Part shown: positions 42,839 to 51,163 of the stretch, in pieces | Layout of the letters: each line of letters starts with the position of its first letter | How positions within the stretch are numbered: the stretch's first letter is position 1 | Assembly (NCBI GenBank): GCA_001464385.1 | Contig: LNFB01000215.1 | Coordinates: 1 to 56,008 of the forward strand | Direction: 5' to 3' | DNA: 56,008 nucleotides | DNA from: Deltaproteobacteria bacterium Ga0077550 | GTDB taxonomy: Bacteria; Myxococcota_A; Polyangia; Nannocystales; Nannocystaceae | Position numbers and translations under genes: made by a program | Notes under the pieces: generated by a model | Database searches by the model: none | Told to the model about the DNA's origin: nothing | Seen by the model: the letters and a program-made list of their open reading frames with translations, nothing else

Positions 42839-43747
42839 TCAGGGCTGCGGCACCGGCCCGGGCGCGGGCGCCGGCTCGGAGAGGTGCCGCTGGATCAGCG
42901 GCTCGAGCTCCGCCCACGCGTCTTCGAGGACGTAGTGCCCGCAGTCCGCGAATCGGTGGACCTCGGCGTCGGGGAGGTAGTGCCTCCACTGCGCGAGGAA
43001 GTGGTGATCGAAGACGAAGTCGCGATCGCCCCAGCCGATGAGCGTCGGCTTGCCGCGCAGACGGTGCAGCGACTCGGCCACCTCGGTCACGAGATCGTAC
43101 CCGGGGTCGCCGGGTCGCAGCGGGATGTCCTGTACGAAGCGGAGCGTGGCGATGCGGTTGTCCCACGAGTCGTACGGCGCGGTGTAGGCCCGGCGCAGCT
43201 CACGGGACATCGGCGTGCGGGTGCACGCGGCGTACGTGGCCGCCGCGCTGAAGGCATTGCCACCCCGGACCATCAGCGCCCCGACGAAGGTGCGGGTGAG
43301 CCACAGCTGCCACGGCAAGGGCTTGGTCGCGGGCAGGTGGAACGCCGACGTGTTGAGCAGGACGATCCGCTTCACGCGCTCCGGATTGCGGACCGCCCAC
43401 GTCATCCCGATCATGCCGCCCCAATCGTGCACGACGAGATCGATCGTCTCGAGGCCCAGGTGATCGATGAGGTGCGCGAGGTCGTCGACGCGGCGTGACA
43501 GCGTGTACGGGTAGCGATCGTCGCCGGGCTTGTCGGAGTAGCCGCAGCCGATGTGGTCGGGCACCACGCAGCGGTGCGTGCCCTGGAGGCTCGTCACGAG
43601 GTTGCGGTAGTAGATCGACCACGTCGGATTGCCGTGGAGCATGACCACCGGCTCGCCCGCGCCTTCGTCGAGGTAGTGGTACCGGAGCCCGTCGAGCAGC
43701 AGGTAGTGGTGCTCGAACGGATAGAGGTGATGGGGAATCTCGCGCAC
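42839..43747 (-). CDS. oleB: OleB-like beta-lactone decarboxylase (haloalkane dehalogenase fold)
   Basis: A 302-aa alpha/beta hydrolase of the haloalkane-dehalogenase type. The oxyanion loop is VVMLHGNPTWSIYYRNLV, the nucleophile Asp lies in LVVHDWGGMIGMTWAV, a second acid is in IGWGDRDFVFDHHFL and the His in ADCGHYVLEDA. In the ole pathway OleB eliminates CO2 from the beta-lactone to give the cis-olefin. I place the start at GTG 43747 (VREIPHHLYPFEHHY), seven bases after the oleA stop, because the longer frame to 43780 overlaps oleA and adds residues not expected in the family; the longer start cannot be excluded. Confidence 0.9.
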   Translation of the reverse strand: MREIPHHLYPFEHHYLLLDGLRYHYLDEGAGEPVVMLHGNPTWSIYYRNLVTSLQGTHRCVVPDHIGCGYSDKPGDDRYPYTLSRRVDDLAHLIDHLGLETIDLVVHDWGGMIGMTWAVRNPERVKRIVLLNTSAFHLPATKPLPWQLWLTRTFVGALMVRGGNAFSAAATYAACTRTPMSRELRRAYTAPYDSWDNRIATLRFVQDIPLRPGDPGYDLVTEVAESLHRLRGKPTLIGWGDRDFVFDHHFLAQWRHYLPDAEVHRFADCGHYVLEDAWAELEPLIQRHLSEPAPAPGPVPQP

Positions 43748-43754
43748 GGCCGTC

Positions 43755-44771
43755 TCACCACACCAGCTCGTGCATCGCACAGTTGAGCCCGCTGCCGATG
43801 CCCATCAGGGCGACGCGATCGCCCTTGGTCACGCGGCCGCTCTTGGTCACGTGCGCCAGCACCATCGGGACCGCCGCGGGGCCGACGTTGCCGTACTCGG
43901 GGAAGATCGCGTGGATCTTGGCGGGGTCGAGCTCGAGCGCATGGGCCAGCTTCTCGGTGTGGACCTTGCTGACCTGGTGCAGGACCAGCTCGTCGAACGC
44001 GCCGACCTCCCACCCGAGGACCTGCTTGGCCTCGGCGAGGGTCCGCTTGGCGAGCTCGATCCCGGCGACGAGCAGCGCCTTGGTCTCGGTGTACATGCGG
44101 TCGACCTGACCGTGGCAGAGCCTGCTGTGCTGGGTCGCGGCCACGCCGACGCCGCCCTTGAACTGGGGCGCGTCGGGGGCGAGATCGCGGCGACAGAGCA
44201 CCATCGCCACGCCGCCCGATCCGAGCGTGAAGGTCGCGAACGCGTCGCGGAATTCCTGCTCGGTGGTCTCGGCGCGGTTGAGCCGCTCGATCGTGGTGTC
44301 GATGATGAAGCGACTGTTCTCGCCGTCGACGACGATCCCGTAGTCGATCTGGCCGCGTTCGATCATGTTCGACACGACCTCCATGCCGCTCAGGAATCCC
44401 AGGCACGCGTTGCTCAGGTCGAAGTTGAGGCAGTGGCTGGGCAGGCCGAGGTTGCCGTGGACCAGGCACGCGGTGGACGGCTCGACGTAGTCACGGCACA
44501 CCGAGGTGTTGACGAGGATCCCCAGCCGGTTCGGATCCACGTTCGCCTGGGCGATCGCGTCGCGGGCCGCGAGCGTGGCGGCCTCGCTCGGCATGAAGTC
44601 GGGATCGAAGACCCGCCGCGCCGCGATGCCGGTCAGTCCCTCGAGCATGCCGGGTGGAATGCCGAGGCGCTCCATCGTGGGGGCGAGGCGCTGCTCGATC
44701 TCGGCCGAGGCCAGTCGGTGGGTGGCGTCGACCGCAGCGACACTCGAGATGGACACGTTGTCGAACCGCAT
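43755..44771 (-). CDS. oleA: OleA-like 3-oxoacyl-ACP synthase III, head-to-head fatty acyl condensing enzyme
   Basis: A 338-aa thiolase-fold enzyme that joins two fatty acyl-CoAs by non-decarboxylative Claisen condensation. The catalytic triad is visible: Cys102 in VEPSTACLVHGNLG, His265 in LVLHQVSKVH and Asn295 in PEYGNVGPAAVP. The longer SVCRDYVEPST approach to the active Cys and the FSG-like LGFLSGMEVVSN segment match OleA rather than FabH. It is the first gene of the ole run; oleB follows after seven bases. The 169-bp region upstream (44772-44940) holds no gene and should contain the ole promoter, which I could not place with confidence. Confidence 0.93.
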   Translation of the reverse strand: MRFDNVSISSVAAVDATHRLASAEIEQRLAPTMERLGIPPGMLEGLTGIAARRVFDPDFMPSEAATLAARDAIAQANVDPNRLGILVNTSVCRDYVEPSTACLVHGNLGLPSHCLNFDLSNACLGFLSGMEVVSNMIERGQIDYGIVVDGENSRFIIDTTIERLNRAETTEQEFRDAFATFTLGSGGVAMVLCRRDLAPDAPQFKGGVGVAATQHSRLCHGQVDRMYTETKALLVAGIELAKRTLAEAKQVLGWEVGAFDELVLHQVSKVHTEKLAHALELDPAKIHAIFPEYGNVGPAAVPMVLAHVTKSGRVTKGDRVALMGIGSGLNCAMHELVW

Positions 44772-44909
44772 GGATGAATCAGGACTCCGGGCGGCAGCCT
44801 AGCCCAGTCCGCCGTGCGAGAGGCGGTCGACCGCTGCCCGATGCCACCGATCGACCAGGCGGGGTGGTGGGTCGGCCAGTCGCGGCACGCCCACGTCGGG
44901 GCATCCCTG

Positions 44910-44925
44910 CGGTCCTCGGGGACCG
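44910..44925 (-). terminator. Short hairpin after the acetyltransferase-like gene
   Basis: CGGTCC / GGACCG with a 4-nt loop, 16 bases past the stop at 44941 on the minus strand and upstream of oleA. It is short and without a U tract; it may partly insulate the ole genes. Confidence 0.35.
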
Positions 44926-44940
44926 GCGCGATCGTCGGCG

Positions 44941-45642
44941 TCAGGCCACCGTGCGCAGGCGCTGGGTCGTGCGGCGGATCGTCCAGCTCGGGCGGCCGTG
45001 CTCGATCGACGTCAGCTCGTTCAGGATCATCCGATCGGTCCCGGTCTTCAGCGACGTCGCGATCGCGGTGATGATCTCGCGATCGCAGCGCATCGCCAGC
45101 TTGCAGCCCTCGAGATCGGTGGCGTAGAGGCGCGAGCGGTAGCCGACCGCGGGGAAGGGCAGCTCGGGGGTGTCGGTGAGCGCGACCATGCCGATGGCCG
45201 CGAGCACCGGCGTGAAGCCGGCGTGGGAGATCGTGAACGCGAAGCGCTTGCCCATCGCGAGGCCCGCGGCGAGGCAGGCCTGCGCGACCAGGCGCGCGAC
45301 GCCGGTGTTGCCCGAGGTGTTGGCGGTCCACAGCGCCGCGATCTCGACGGTGTCCGCGGCCGCGAAGCTGCGCACGCGGGCGCGGGCGTCGGCGAAGTGC
45401 CGTAGGGTGGTCTCGGCGGGGAAGCCGAGCCGGGCGTGGTGGGCGTGGACGCGCCCGCCACCGAGCAGCACGCCGTTGTCGTCGCGCACGACGACGACGC
45501 GCACGAGCGCATGCTCGTCGTCGGCGATCTCGGGCGAGAGGTCGGCGACGCCGTGGCGCGCGTGGCACTCCCGCAGCCCAGCGGTGAACGAAGAATCGAG
45601 CGTCGGCCTCTGCCCGGATGCGACCACTTCGAGGACGGCCAT
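44941..45642 (-). CDS. GNAT-like acyltransferase family protein
   Basis: A 233-aa protein with a GNAT-like pattern: VRVVVVRDDNGVLLGGGRVH is the central strand pair, VEIAALWTANTSGNTGVARL a divergent acyl-CoA pyrophosphate loop region, and FAFTISHAGFTPVLAAIGMV resembles the C-terminal beta-bulge of the fold with an 'xxGF' turn. It could be an N-acyl amino acid synthase-like or acetyltransferase protein, but no exact family is recognised and the usual Q/RxxGxG/A is not clear. The start is ATG 45642 (MAVLEVVASGQRPTLDS). It lies upstream of oleA on the same strand (169-bp gap) and is divergent from the amidotransferase gene. Any link with olefin synthesis is speculative. Confidence 0.7.
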   Translation of the reverse strand: MAVLEVVASGQRPTLDSSFTAGLRECHARHGVADLSPEIADDEHALVRVVVVRDDNGVLLGGGRVHAHHARLGFPAETTLRHFADARARVRSFAAADTVEIAALWTANTSGNTGVARLVAQACLAAGLAMGKRFAFTISHAGFTPVLAAIGMVALTDTPELPFPAVGYRSRLYATDLEGCKLAMRCDREIITAIATSLKTGTDRMILNELTSIEHGRPSWTIRRTTQRLRTVA

Positions 45643-45747
45643 GCTCCCCTCGTGGGGCACGACGGGGCGCCTCGCCAATCCCCGGGCCCGATCCGGGCCG
45701 TCCCGAAACGGAGCCGCGAGCCTTGCCGTGGGCGGCCCCGGCCGGCG

Positions 45748-46446
45748 ATGCTCACCGTGGTGACGGAGCGCCGGACCGCGTGGGTGCTGCAGCACGTCGC
45801 CGCCGAGGGGCCTGCGGGCCTGGGCGTCGCCCTCGAGGCCGCGGGCTTCCTGCCGCGCGTGATCCGGATCGACCGCGGCGAGGACGTGCCCGCGCACCCC
45901 GAGTGCGACGTGCTCGCGATCCTCGGCGGACCGATGGGCGTGTACGAGGCCAACCAGCACCCGCACCTCGCCCACGAGCTGCGCCTGGTCGAGCGCGCGC
46001 TCGCGGCGGGGCGGCCGGTGCTCGGCATCTGCCTCGGCAGTCAGCTGCTCGCGACCGCCCTCGGCGCGACCGTGCGTCCGAGCGGCGGCCTCGAGCTGGG
46101 GTGGTTGCCGGTCGACGTCGCGCCGGCGGGCACACGATGGCTCGGGGACGAGCGGCTGGTCGCGTTGCACTGGCACGGCGACGTGTTCGATCCGCCGCCG
46201 GGGTCCGTCGCCTTGGCGTCGTCGTCCGCGACCGCGTGCCAGGCGTTCGCCCATGGCCGCGCGTTGGGCATGCTCTTCCACCTCGAGGCGGATCTCGCCC
46301 AGGTCCGCGGGATGGCGGCGGCGTTCCCGGAGGATCTGCGGCGGGCGGGCCTCGACGCCCAGGCGCTCGTCGATGCGACCGCGCAGCACGTCGACGCCGC
46401 GCACCGGCGCCTCCGGCAGATCGTGGCGACGTGGGCCCACGGTTGA
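45748..46446 (+). CDS. Class I glutamine amidotransferase (GMP synthase-like)
   Basis: A 232-aa stand-alone class I glutamine amidotransferase-like protein. The catalytic Cys is in LGICLGSQLLATALG after the ILGGPMGVYEA oxyanion strand, and the His-Glu pair is in GMLFHLEADL. This is the subtype related to the GMP synthase amidotransferase domain and to gamma-glutamyl hydrolase-like enzymes (YafJ/PuuD-like), with no synthetase partner nearby. The start at ATG 45748 was preferred because the first strand, AWVLQHVAAEGPAGL, lies a dozen residues in. It converges on mlaF with a GC-rich hairpin between. The physiological substrate is unknown. Confidence 0.9.
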   Translation: MLTVVTERRTAWVLQHVAAEGPAGLGVALEAAGFLPRVIRIDRGEDVPAHPECDVLAILGGPMGVYEANQHPHLAHELRLVERALAAGRPVLGICLGSQLLATALGATVRPSGGLELGWLPVDVAPAGTRWLGDERLVALHWHGDVFDPPPGSVALASSSATACQAFAHGRALGMLFHLEADLAQVRGMAAAFPEDLRRAGLDAQALVDATAQHVDAAHRRLRQIVATWAHG

Positions 46447-46467
46447 CCGGGGCGGGATCCGGCCAGA

Positions 46468-46484
46468 GGGCGCGCGGCGCGCCC
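46468..46484. terminator. Hairpin between convergent amidotransferase and mlaF genes
   Basis: GGGCGCG / CGCGCCC with a 3-nt loop in the 52-bp convergent gap; all G:C stem, no U tract. Confidence 0.5.
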
Positions 46485-46498
46485 GCGCGGCAAGATCG

Positions 46499-47392
46499 TC
46501 AGCGCGGCTCGGGCCGCGGCACGGGGGTCATCGGCATCGTGTGCGTGGCCGAGCCGCCCTCACCCGAGCCCGATCCGGCGCCGTGCTCGTCGAACATCTC
46601 GTGCAGCTCGTCCATCGCGTCGTCGATGAACTCGCGGACCGGCCCCTCGGTGCTGTGCATGAGGCGCTCGGGCGTGTCGATGTACGCGAAGCGGGTCTCG
46701 TGGAGCATCGCGATGCGGTTGGAGACGCCGAAGGCCGTGCGCATGTCGTGGGTCACCACCACGGACGTCACATGGAGCGTGCGCTGCAGCTCTTCGATCA
46801 TCGCCGCGATGTTGGTGATGTTCTGCGGGTCGAGGCCCTGCGTCGGCTCGTCGTAGAGGATGACCTCGGGCTCGATGGCGATGGCGCGGGCCAGGGCGAC
46901 GCGCTTGCGCATGCCGCCGGACAGGCCCGACGGGAAGTCGTCGATCGCCGTGCGGCGCAGGTTGACCATGTCGAGGCACACCAGCGCCCGCTCGCGGATC
47001 TGCTCGTCGCTCTGCTTGGTGTGCTCCTTCAGCGCGTAGCCGATGTTCTCGCAGACCGTCATGGAGTCGAACAGCGCGTCGTTCTGGAACACGTAGCCGA
47101 CCTCGCGGTGGAGGCGGTCCAACGCTGACTGGTCCATGTCGGCGAGTCGCTCGCCCTTGTAGAGGACCTCGCCCTCGTCGAGCGGTACGAGCGCGGCGAG
47201 CATCTTGAGGAAGACGCTCTTGCCCGAGCCGCTCTCCCCGATGATGGCCAGGGTCTCGCCGCGCAGCACCTGCAGATCGGCCTGCTGCAGCAGGACGCGG
47301 GGCCCGAACGCCTTGGCGACGCCCCGGACATCGAACACGACGGCGCCCGGCGACGCGTCGGCGGTGACCACGGTGGTGGAGGGCGGGCTCAT
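46499..47392 (-). CDS. ABC transporter ATP-binding protein, MlaF-like
   Basis: A 297-aa ABC ATPase of the phospholipid/organic-solvent type (MlaF/Ttg2A). Walker A is IIGESGSGKSVFLKML, the Q-loop FQNDALFDSMTV, the signature LSGGMRKRVALARAIAIEP, Walker B VILYDEPTQGLDP and the switch His in VVVTHDMRT. The GLDP and the FDSMTVCENI spacing favour MlaF over other exporters. In the Mla system it powers phospholipid movement between the membranes with MlaE, MlaD and MlaB. None of those is adjacent, so this is an orphan ATPase here. A 40-residue Gly/Ser/Pro-rich C-terminal tail is extra. Its ATG overlaps the NDH-2 stop (ATGA), so translation of the two is coupled. Confidence 0.88.
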   Translation of the reverse strand: MSPPSTTVVTADASPGAVVFDVRGVAKAFGPRVLLQQADLQVLRGETLAIIGESGSGKSVFLKMLAALVPLDEGEVLYKGERLADMDQSALDRLHREVGYVFQNDALFDSMTVCENIGYALKEHTKQSDEQIRERALVCLDMVNLRRTAIDDFPSGLSGGMRKRVALARAIAIEPEVILYDEPTQGLDPQNITNIAAMIEELQRTLHVTSVVVTHDMRTAFGVSNRIAMLHETRFAYIDTPERLMHSTEGPVREFIDDAMDELHEMFDEHGAGSGSGEGGSATHTMPMTPVPRPEPR

Positions 47393-48762
47393 GGGGCGCT
47401 CGTGGGCTGGGCGCCGTGGACGACCGCGGGCGATGGGACCGGCGGTGACGCGAGCGTGGTCGTGGCGTCGGGCGGCTCGGCCAGCTTCCACCCACGGTTG
47501 GTGATGAGCCGCGCGCCGCGGCGATAGCGGATGTACGACCACGTCCACTGGAAGAACACCAGCACGCGGTTGCGGAACCCGATGAGGTAGAGGATGTGGA
47601 TGAAGCACCAGGCCAGCCAGGCGACGAAGCCCTGCAGCTTGAAGTTGCCCGTCTGCGCGACCGCGCTGGCGCGCCCGATCGTCGCCATCGAGCCCTTGTC
47701 GAAGTAGACGAACGGGGTGCGGGCGGTGCCGCGGAGATCGGCGAGGATGTTCGCCGCGGTGGCGCGTCCCTGCTGCAGCGCCGCGGGGGCGAGACCGGGA
47801 ACCTGGCCGCGCTCGTCGACGAACAGGCTCTGATCGCCGATGACGAACACCTCGGGATGGCCGGGGATCGACAGGTCGGGCTCGACCTTCACGCGGCCCG
47901 CGGAATCGAGGGGCAAACCGAGTCTTGCGTTGAGCGACGACGCGTGCACGCCCGCGGCCCACAGCACGGTCCGCGCACGGACGAACTCGTCGCCAGCGCG
48001 CACGCCGGTCTCGTCGATGTGCGTGACCTTGGTGTCGGTCCACACGGTGACGCCGAGCTGCTCGAGGCTGCGGGTCGCGGAGCGCGAGAGCTCGGGGTCG
48101 AAGCTGGCGAGGATGCGCGGCCCGCCCTCGATGAGGATCACGCGGGTGCCCGCGGGGTCGATGCGGTGGAAATCCTTCGTCAGCGTGTGCCGGCTGAGCT
48201 CGCCGAGGGCCCCCGCGAGCTCGACCCCGGTGGGGCCGCCGCCGACGACGACGAACGTGAGGAGCTCGCGACGGCGCTCGCGATCGTCCTCGAGCTCGGC
48301 GAGCTCGAAGGCGGTCAGGACCCGGCGGCGGATCTCGGTCGCCTGCTCCAGGGTCTTGAGGCCCGGGGCGTGCTCCTCCCAGGCGTCGTGGCCGAAGTAG
48401 CTGTGCGTGGCCCCGCACGCGAGCACCAGGTAGTCGTAGGGAACCTCGCCGGTGTCCGCCCGCACTACCCGCCCGTCGAGGTCGAGATCCTGGACGTCCC
48501 CGAGCCGCACCGACACCGATCGCAGCCCCTGCAGCACCGAGCGGATGGGCATCGAGATGTCGGCCGGCGACAACCCCGCCATCGCGACCTGATAGAGCAG
48601 CGGCTGGAAGAGGTGGTGGTTCCGGCGGTCGATGAGCGCGACCTCGAGGTCAGGGCTCCCGCTGGCGCCCAGGGCCCGCGCCGCGGCGAGCCCCGCGAAG
48701 CCCCCGCCCACCACGACGACCCGCGTGGGGGCCGGACGATCTCGTTTCTCGGGGGGATGCAT
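47389..48762 (-). CDS. Type II NADH:quinone oxidoreductase (NDH-2)
   Basis: A 457-aa flavoprotein that oxidises NADH and passes electrons to quinone without pumping protons. The FAD site is VVVVGGGFAGLAAARALG near residue 15, the NADH site TFVVVGGGPTGVELAGALGE near residue 165, the second FAD segment HPEVFVIGDQS, and the quinone-side AALQQGRATAANI. The C-terminal hydrophobic helices (LQGFVAWLAWCFIHILYLIG, LVFFQWTWSYIRYRRG) attach it to the membrane. The start is the ATG at 48762 (MHPPEKRDRPAPTRVVV), since the extra upstream frame has no homology. The stop overlaps the mlaF-like start by four bases. Confidence 0.93.
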   Translation of the reverse strand: MHPPEKRDRPAPTRVVVVGGGFAGLAAARALGASGSPDLEVALIDRRNHHLFQPLLYQVAMAGLSPADISMPIRSVLQGLRSVSVRLGDVQDLDLDGRVVRADTGEVPYDYLVLACGATHSYFGHDAWEEHAPGLKTLEQATEIRRRVLTAFELAELEDDRERRRELLTFVVVGGGPTGVELAGALGELSRHTLTKDFHRIDPAGTRVILIEGGPRILASFDPELSRSATRSLEQLGVTVWTDTKVTHIDETGVRAGDEFVRARTVLWAAGVHASSLNARLGLPLDSAGRVKVEPDLSIPGHPEVFVIGDQSLFVDERGQVPGLAPAALQQGRATAANILADLRGTARTPFVYFDKGSMATIGRASAVAQTGNFKLQGFVAWLAWCFIHILYLIGFRNRVLVFFQWTWSYIRYRRGARLITNRGWKLAEPPDATTTLASPPVPSPAVVHGAQPTSAP

Positions 48763-48991
48763 GCTGTTCCTGCGCGCCGGCCCGCACCGCGGGCCGACGC
48801 GGCAAACGTTCGGGTCCGGCGCGAGAGTGTATCCGGGGTGGGCCGAGCTGGGCGACTTGCACAGCCCGCCCCGCAAACTGGCGACGGCCCCTCCAACGAC
48901 GTAGTTTTCACGGGAACCCCTTCTCCCCGTCGCCAAAACGTGGAAAATGCGCTGCCGTCACCCCTCGGGTGACGCCAGGTCGATCCCGACG

Positions 48992-51082
48992 ATGTCCACC
49001 ACCCGCGCCGAGCGACCCCGCACACTGGACCCGTACCTCGGTGCGGTCCTCGGCGGACGCTACCGCATCGAGCGGCTGATCGGCCGCGGTGGCATGGGCC
49101 TCGTCTACCTCGCGACCGATGAGGTCGACGCGCGCGAGGTCGTGATCAAGCTGCTCGCGCCGCACTTCGTCGACGACGCCACGGCGGTCTCGCGGTTCGA
49201 GCGCGAGGGCAAGCGGCTCCAGCAGCTCGCCCACCCCAACGTCGTGCAGCTGCTCGAGTGCGGCCACGATCGCGGGCAGGCGTACATCGCGATGGAGTAC
49301 CTGGACGGCGAGCCGCTGCGTCGCTACCTCAAGCGCCGCGGGCCGCTGGCGCTGCAGGACTTCACGCCGATCGCCGGGCAGGTCCTCGCGGCGGTGGGCT
49401 ATGCCCACGATCGCAGCATCATGCTGCGCGACATCAAGCCCGCCAACATCATGTTGTGCGAGCGCGATGGCAAGGCCAACTTCGTCAAGGTCCTCGACTT
49501 CGGGCTCGCGAAGCTCGTCGACGGCGACGACGAGGAGGTCACCAAGTCGCACGTGATCGGGACCGCGGGGTACCTCGCGCCCGAGCAGATCAAGGGCGAG
49601 CCGTCCGACGTGCGCGTCGACGTGTACGCGATCGGCGTGATGCTGTACGTGATGCTCTCGGGCGAGTCGCCGATCCAGGGCGAGAACGACGGGGCCCTGC
49701 TGTACAACCATGTGCACGGGACGCCCAAGCCGTTGGGCTCGGTCCTGCCCGCGGGCCACAACATCCCCGAGGCCTTGATCGCCCTCGTGCACCAGTGCCT
49801 CGAGAAGGAGCCGTCGCGGCGGCCCGCCGACGCCAGCGAGATCGCCGAGGCGCTGTTCGAGTCGGTGCCGCCGAAGCTGTTCGCGCTGCCCCTGGCGACC
49901 GACGACAGCCGCAAGGCGCTCGCGGACTACCGCAGTGCGCGTGACCGTGGGCTCGACCCGGATGCGGGGCCGCAGAGCTCGGAGTGGACCAAGCCGGTCA
50001 TGCGGCCGGTCGGGGAGCCGGCGCCCGCCGAGGCGTCGACGTCGGCGTTGCCCCGGCCAGCGCGACGCGCGACGCCGGTCCCGCCCCAGCCGCGGCGTTC
50101 GTCTCGGCCCGACATCGTCGCGCGGCCGCGTCCCGCCTCCGAGCCCGAGCCCGCCGCGGCGACGCCCCGACCGCGGGCCAGCTCGGGTCCGGTCGTCGCT
50201 CCGCCGGTTCGCATGCCGCGGCCGCGGCCGAGCGCGCCCGAGCTCGAGGCGATCGCGGTGGTCCCCGAGTCTCCCGGTGCGTCGATCGTCGGGCCCGCGA
50301 CGACCGCCGTGTCGACGCCGCGTCCCGCCGAGACCGGGGTCGCCACCGAGACCATCACGCCGATGCCCGAGGAGATCGGCGACGCGGCGAGCGGGCCGAT
50401 CCCGGTCCCGCGACTGCCGGTGCGTCGGCGGTGGTTGGTCGTGACCGCCGTGCTCGCGGTGAGCCTCGGTGGGCTGCTCGCGTGGGCGATGTTCGGGCCC
50501 GGTGGGCCGATGGCGCCGCAGCCGAGCGTGGCCTCGAACGGGGCGGTGCCGCCGTCGTCCCCGACGCCAACGTCTGCAGGGGATGCCGCGAAGCCCCCGG
50601 TGTTGCGCCCGCTGACCGGCGGCGACGACGAGGAGCCGATCGTGATCCCGTCCGACGCGACGCCGACGAGCCCCGTGGTCGTGCGCGCGATCGAGGGCGC
50701 GCGGGTCGAGGTCGATGGCGTCGATCAGGGGGCCGCGCCGCTGCAGACCGAGCTGTCGGTGGGCAAGCACGTGATCCGGATCGTCGCGCCGAACCACGCC
50801 CCGTGGGAGCAGACCATCGAGGTGGTCGCGGGACAGAACCCGATCGTCGAGGCGCGGCTGCGCTCGACGGCGAAGAAGCGCAAGGGCGACGCGGCGCGGG
50901 TCGACGACGGCGCGGGCGAGGACGCGCGCGACGAGGTGGAGACGCCGAGCGAGCCGATGCCGGAGAAGGCGCCGCCGATCAAGCCGAGCGTCGTGGCGCC
51001 GACCGAGGTGCCGAAGGTGCCGCCGCCGCCTCCGCCGGCCCCGGAGCCGTCGAGTGGGCCGTTCTTGCCGACGCCGGAGTAG
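48992..51082 (+). CDS. Transmembrane Ser/Thr protein kinase with PEGA domain
   Basis: A 696-aa membrane kinase. Kinase motifs are LIGRGGMGLVYLATDEV, VVIKLLAPH (ATP Lys), the catalytic loop SIMLRDIKPANIML (HRD is LRD here), VLDFGLAKL, and GTAGYLAPEQIKG. A 200-residue Pro/Ala/Arg-rich linker leads to one transmembrane helix (RWLVVTAVLAVSLGGLLAWA), and the exported part contains a PEGA-type surface domain, VRAIEGARVEVDGVDQGAAP to HAPWEQTIEV. It ends in a Pro-rich tail (PPPPPPAPEPSSGPFLPTPE). I prefer the start at ATG 48992 over ATG 48947; neither has a clear Shine-Dalgarno. The gene is divergent from NDH-2, and the 229-bp gap holds no other gene. It probably senses a wall or surface ligand through the exported domain. 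Confidence 0.92.
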   Translation: MSTTRAERPRTLDPYLGAVLGGRYRIERLIGRGGMGLVYLATDEVDAREVVIKLLAPHFVDDATAVSRFEREGKRLQQLAHPNVVQLLECGHDRGQAYIAMEYLDGEPLRRYLKRRGPLALQDFTPIAGQVLAAVGYAHDRSIMLRDIKPANIMLCERDGKANFVKVLDFGLAKLVDGDDEEVTKSHVIGTAGYLAPEQIKGEPSDVRVDVYAIGVMLYVMLSGESPIQGENDGALLYNHVHGTPKPLGSVLPAGHNIPEALIALVHQCLEKEPSRRPADASEIAEALFESVPPKLFALPLATDDSRKALADYRSARDRGLDPDAGPQSSEWTKPVMRPVGEPAPAEASTSALPRPARRATPVPPQPRRSSRPDIVARPRPASEPEPAAATPRPRASSGPVVAPPVRMPRPRPSAPELEAIAVVPESPGASIVGPATTAVSTPRPAETGVATETITPMPEEIGDAASGPIPVPRLPVRRRWLVVTAVLAVSLGGLLAWAMFGPGGPMAPQPSVASNGAVPPSSPTPTSAGDAAKPPVLRPLTGGDDEEPIVIPSDATPTSPVVVRAIEGARVEVDGVDQGAAPLQTELSVGKHVIRIVAPNHAPWEQTIEVVAGQNPIVEARLRSTAKKRKGDAARVDDGAGEDARDEVETPSEPMPEKAPPIKPSVVAPTEVPKVPPPPPPAPEPSSGPFLPTPE

Positions 51083-51088
51083 GGGTCC

Positions 51089-51118
51089 GGCACGGGCACG
51101 GGCACGGGCACGGGCACG
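51089..51118. repeat. Five tandem GGCACG hexamers after the kinase stop
   Basis: Five exact GGCACG units. In the kinase reading frame, directly after the TAG at 51080-51082, they would encode a Gly-Thr repeat, and the frame stays open to a TAG at 51164. Confidence 0.9.
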
Positions 51119-51120
51119 GA

Positions 51121-51163
51121 GCGGGGTGAGATGCACGCCTTTGGCGTGCATCCTTCACCCCGC
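51121..51163. terminator. Long bidirectional hairpin between convergent genes
   Basis: Two 9-bp perfect stems stacked with a small bulge: GCGGGGTGA / TCACCCCGC outside, ATGCACGCC / GGCGTGCAT inside, 3-nt loop TTT. It ends exactly at the last base of the 51163-51942 stop codon and lies 38 bases past the kinase stop. Confidence 0.8.

Noticed and set aside
44772..44940. Short open frames between oleA and the acetyltransferase-like gene
   Set aside because: No start with ribosome site, no homology-like pattern; treated as the ole regulatory region.
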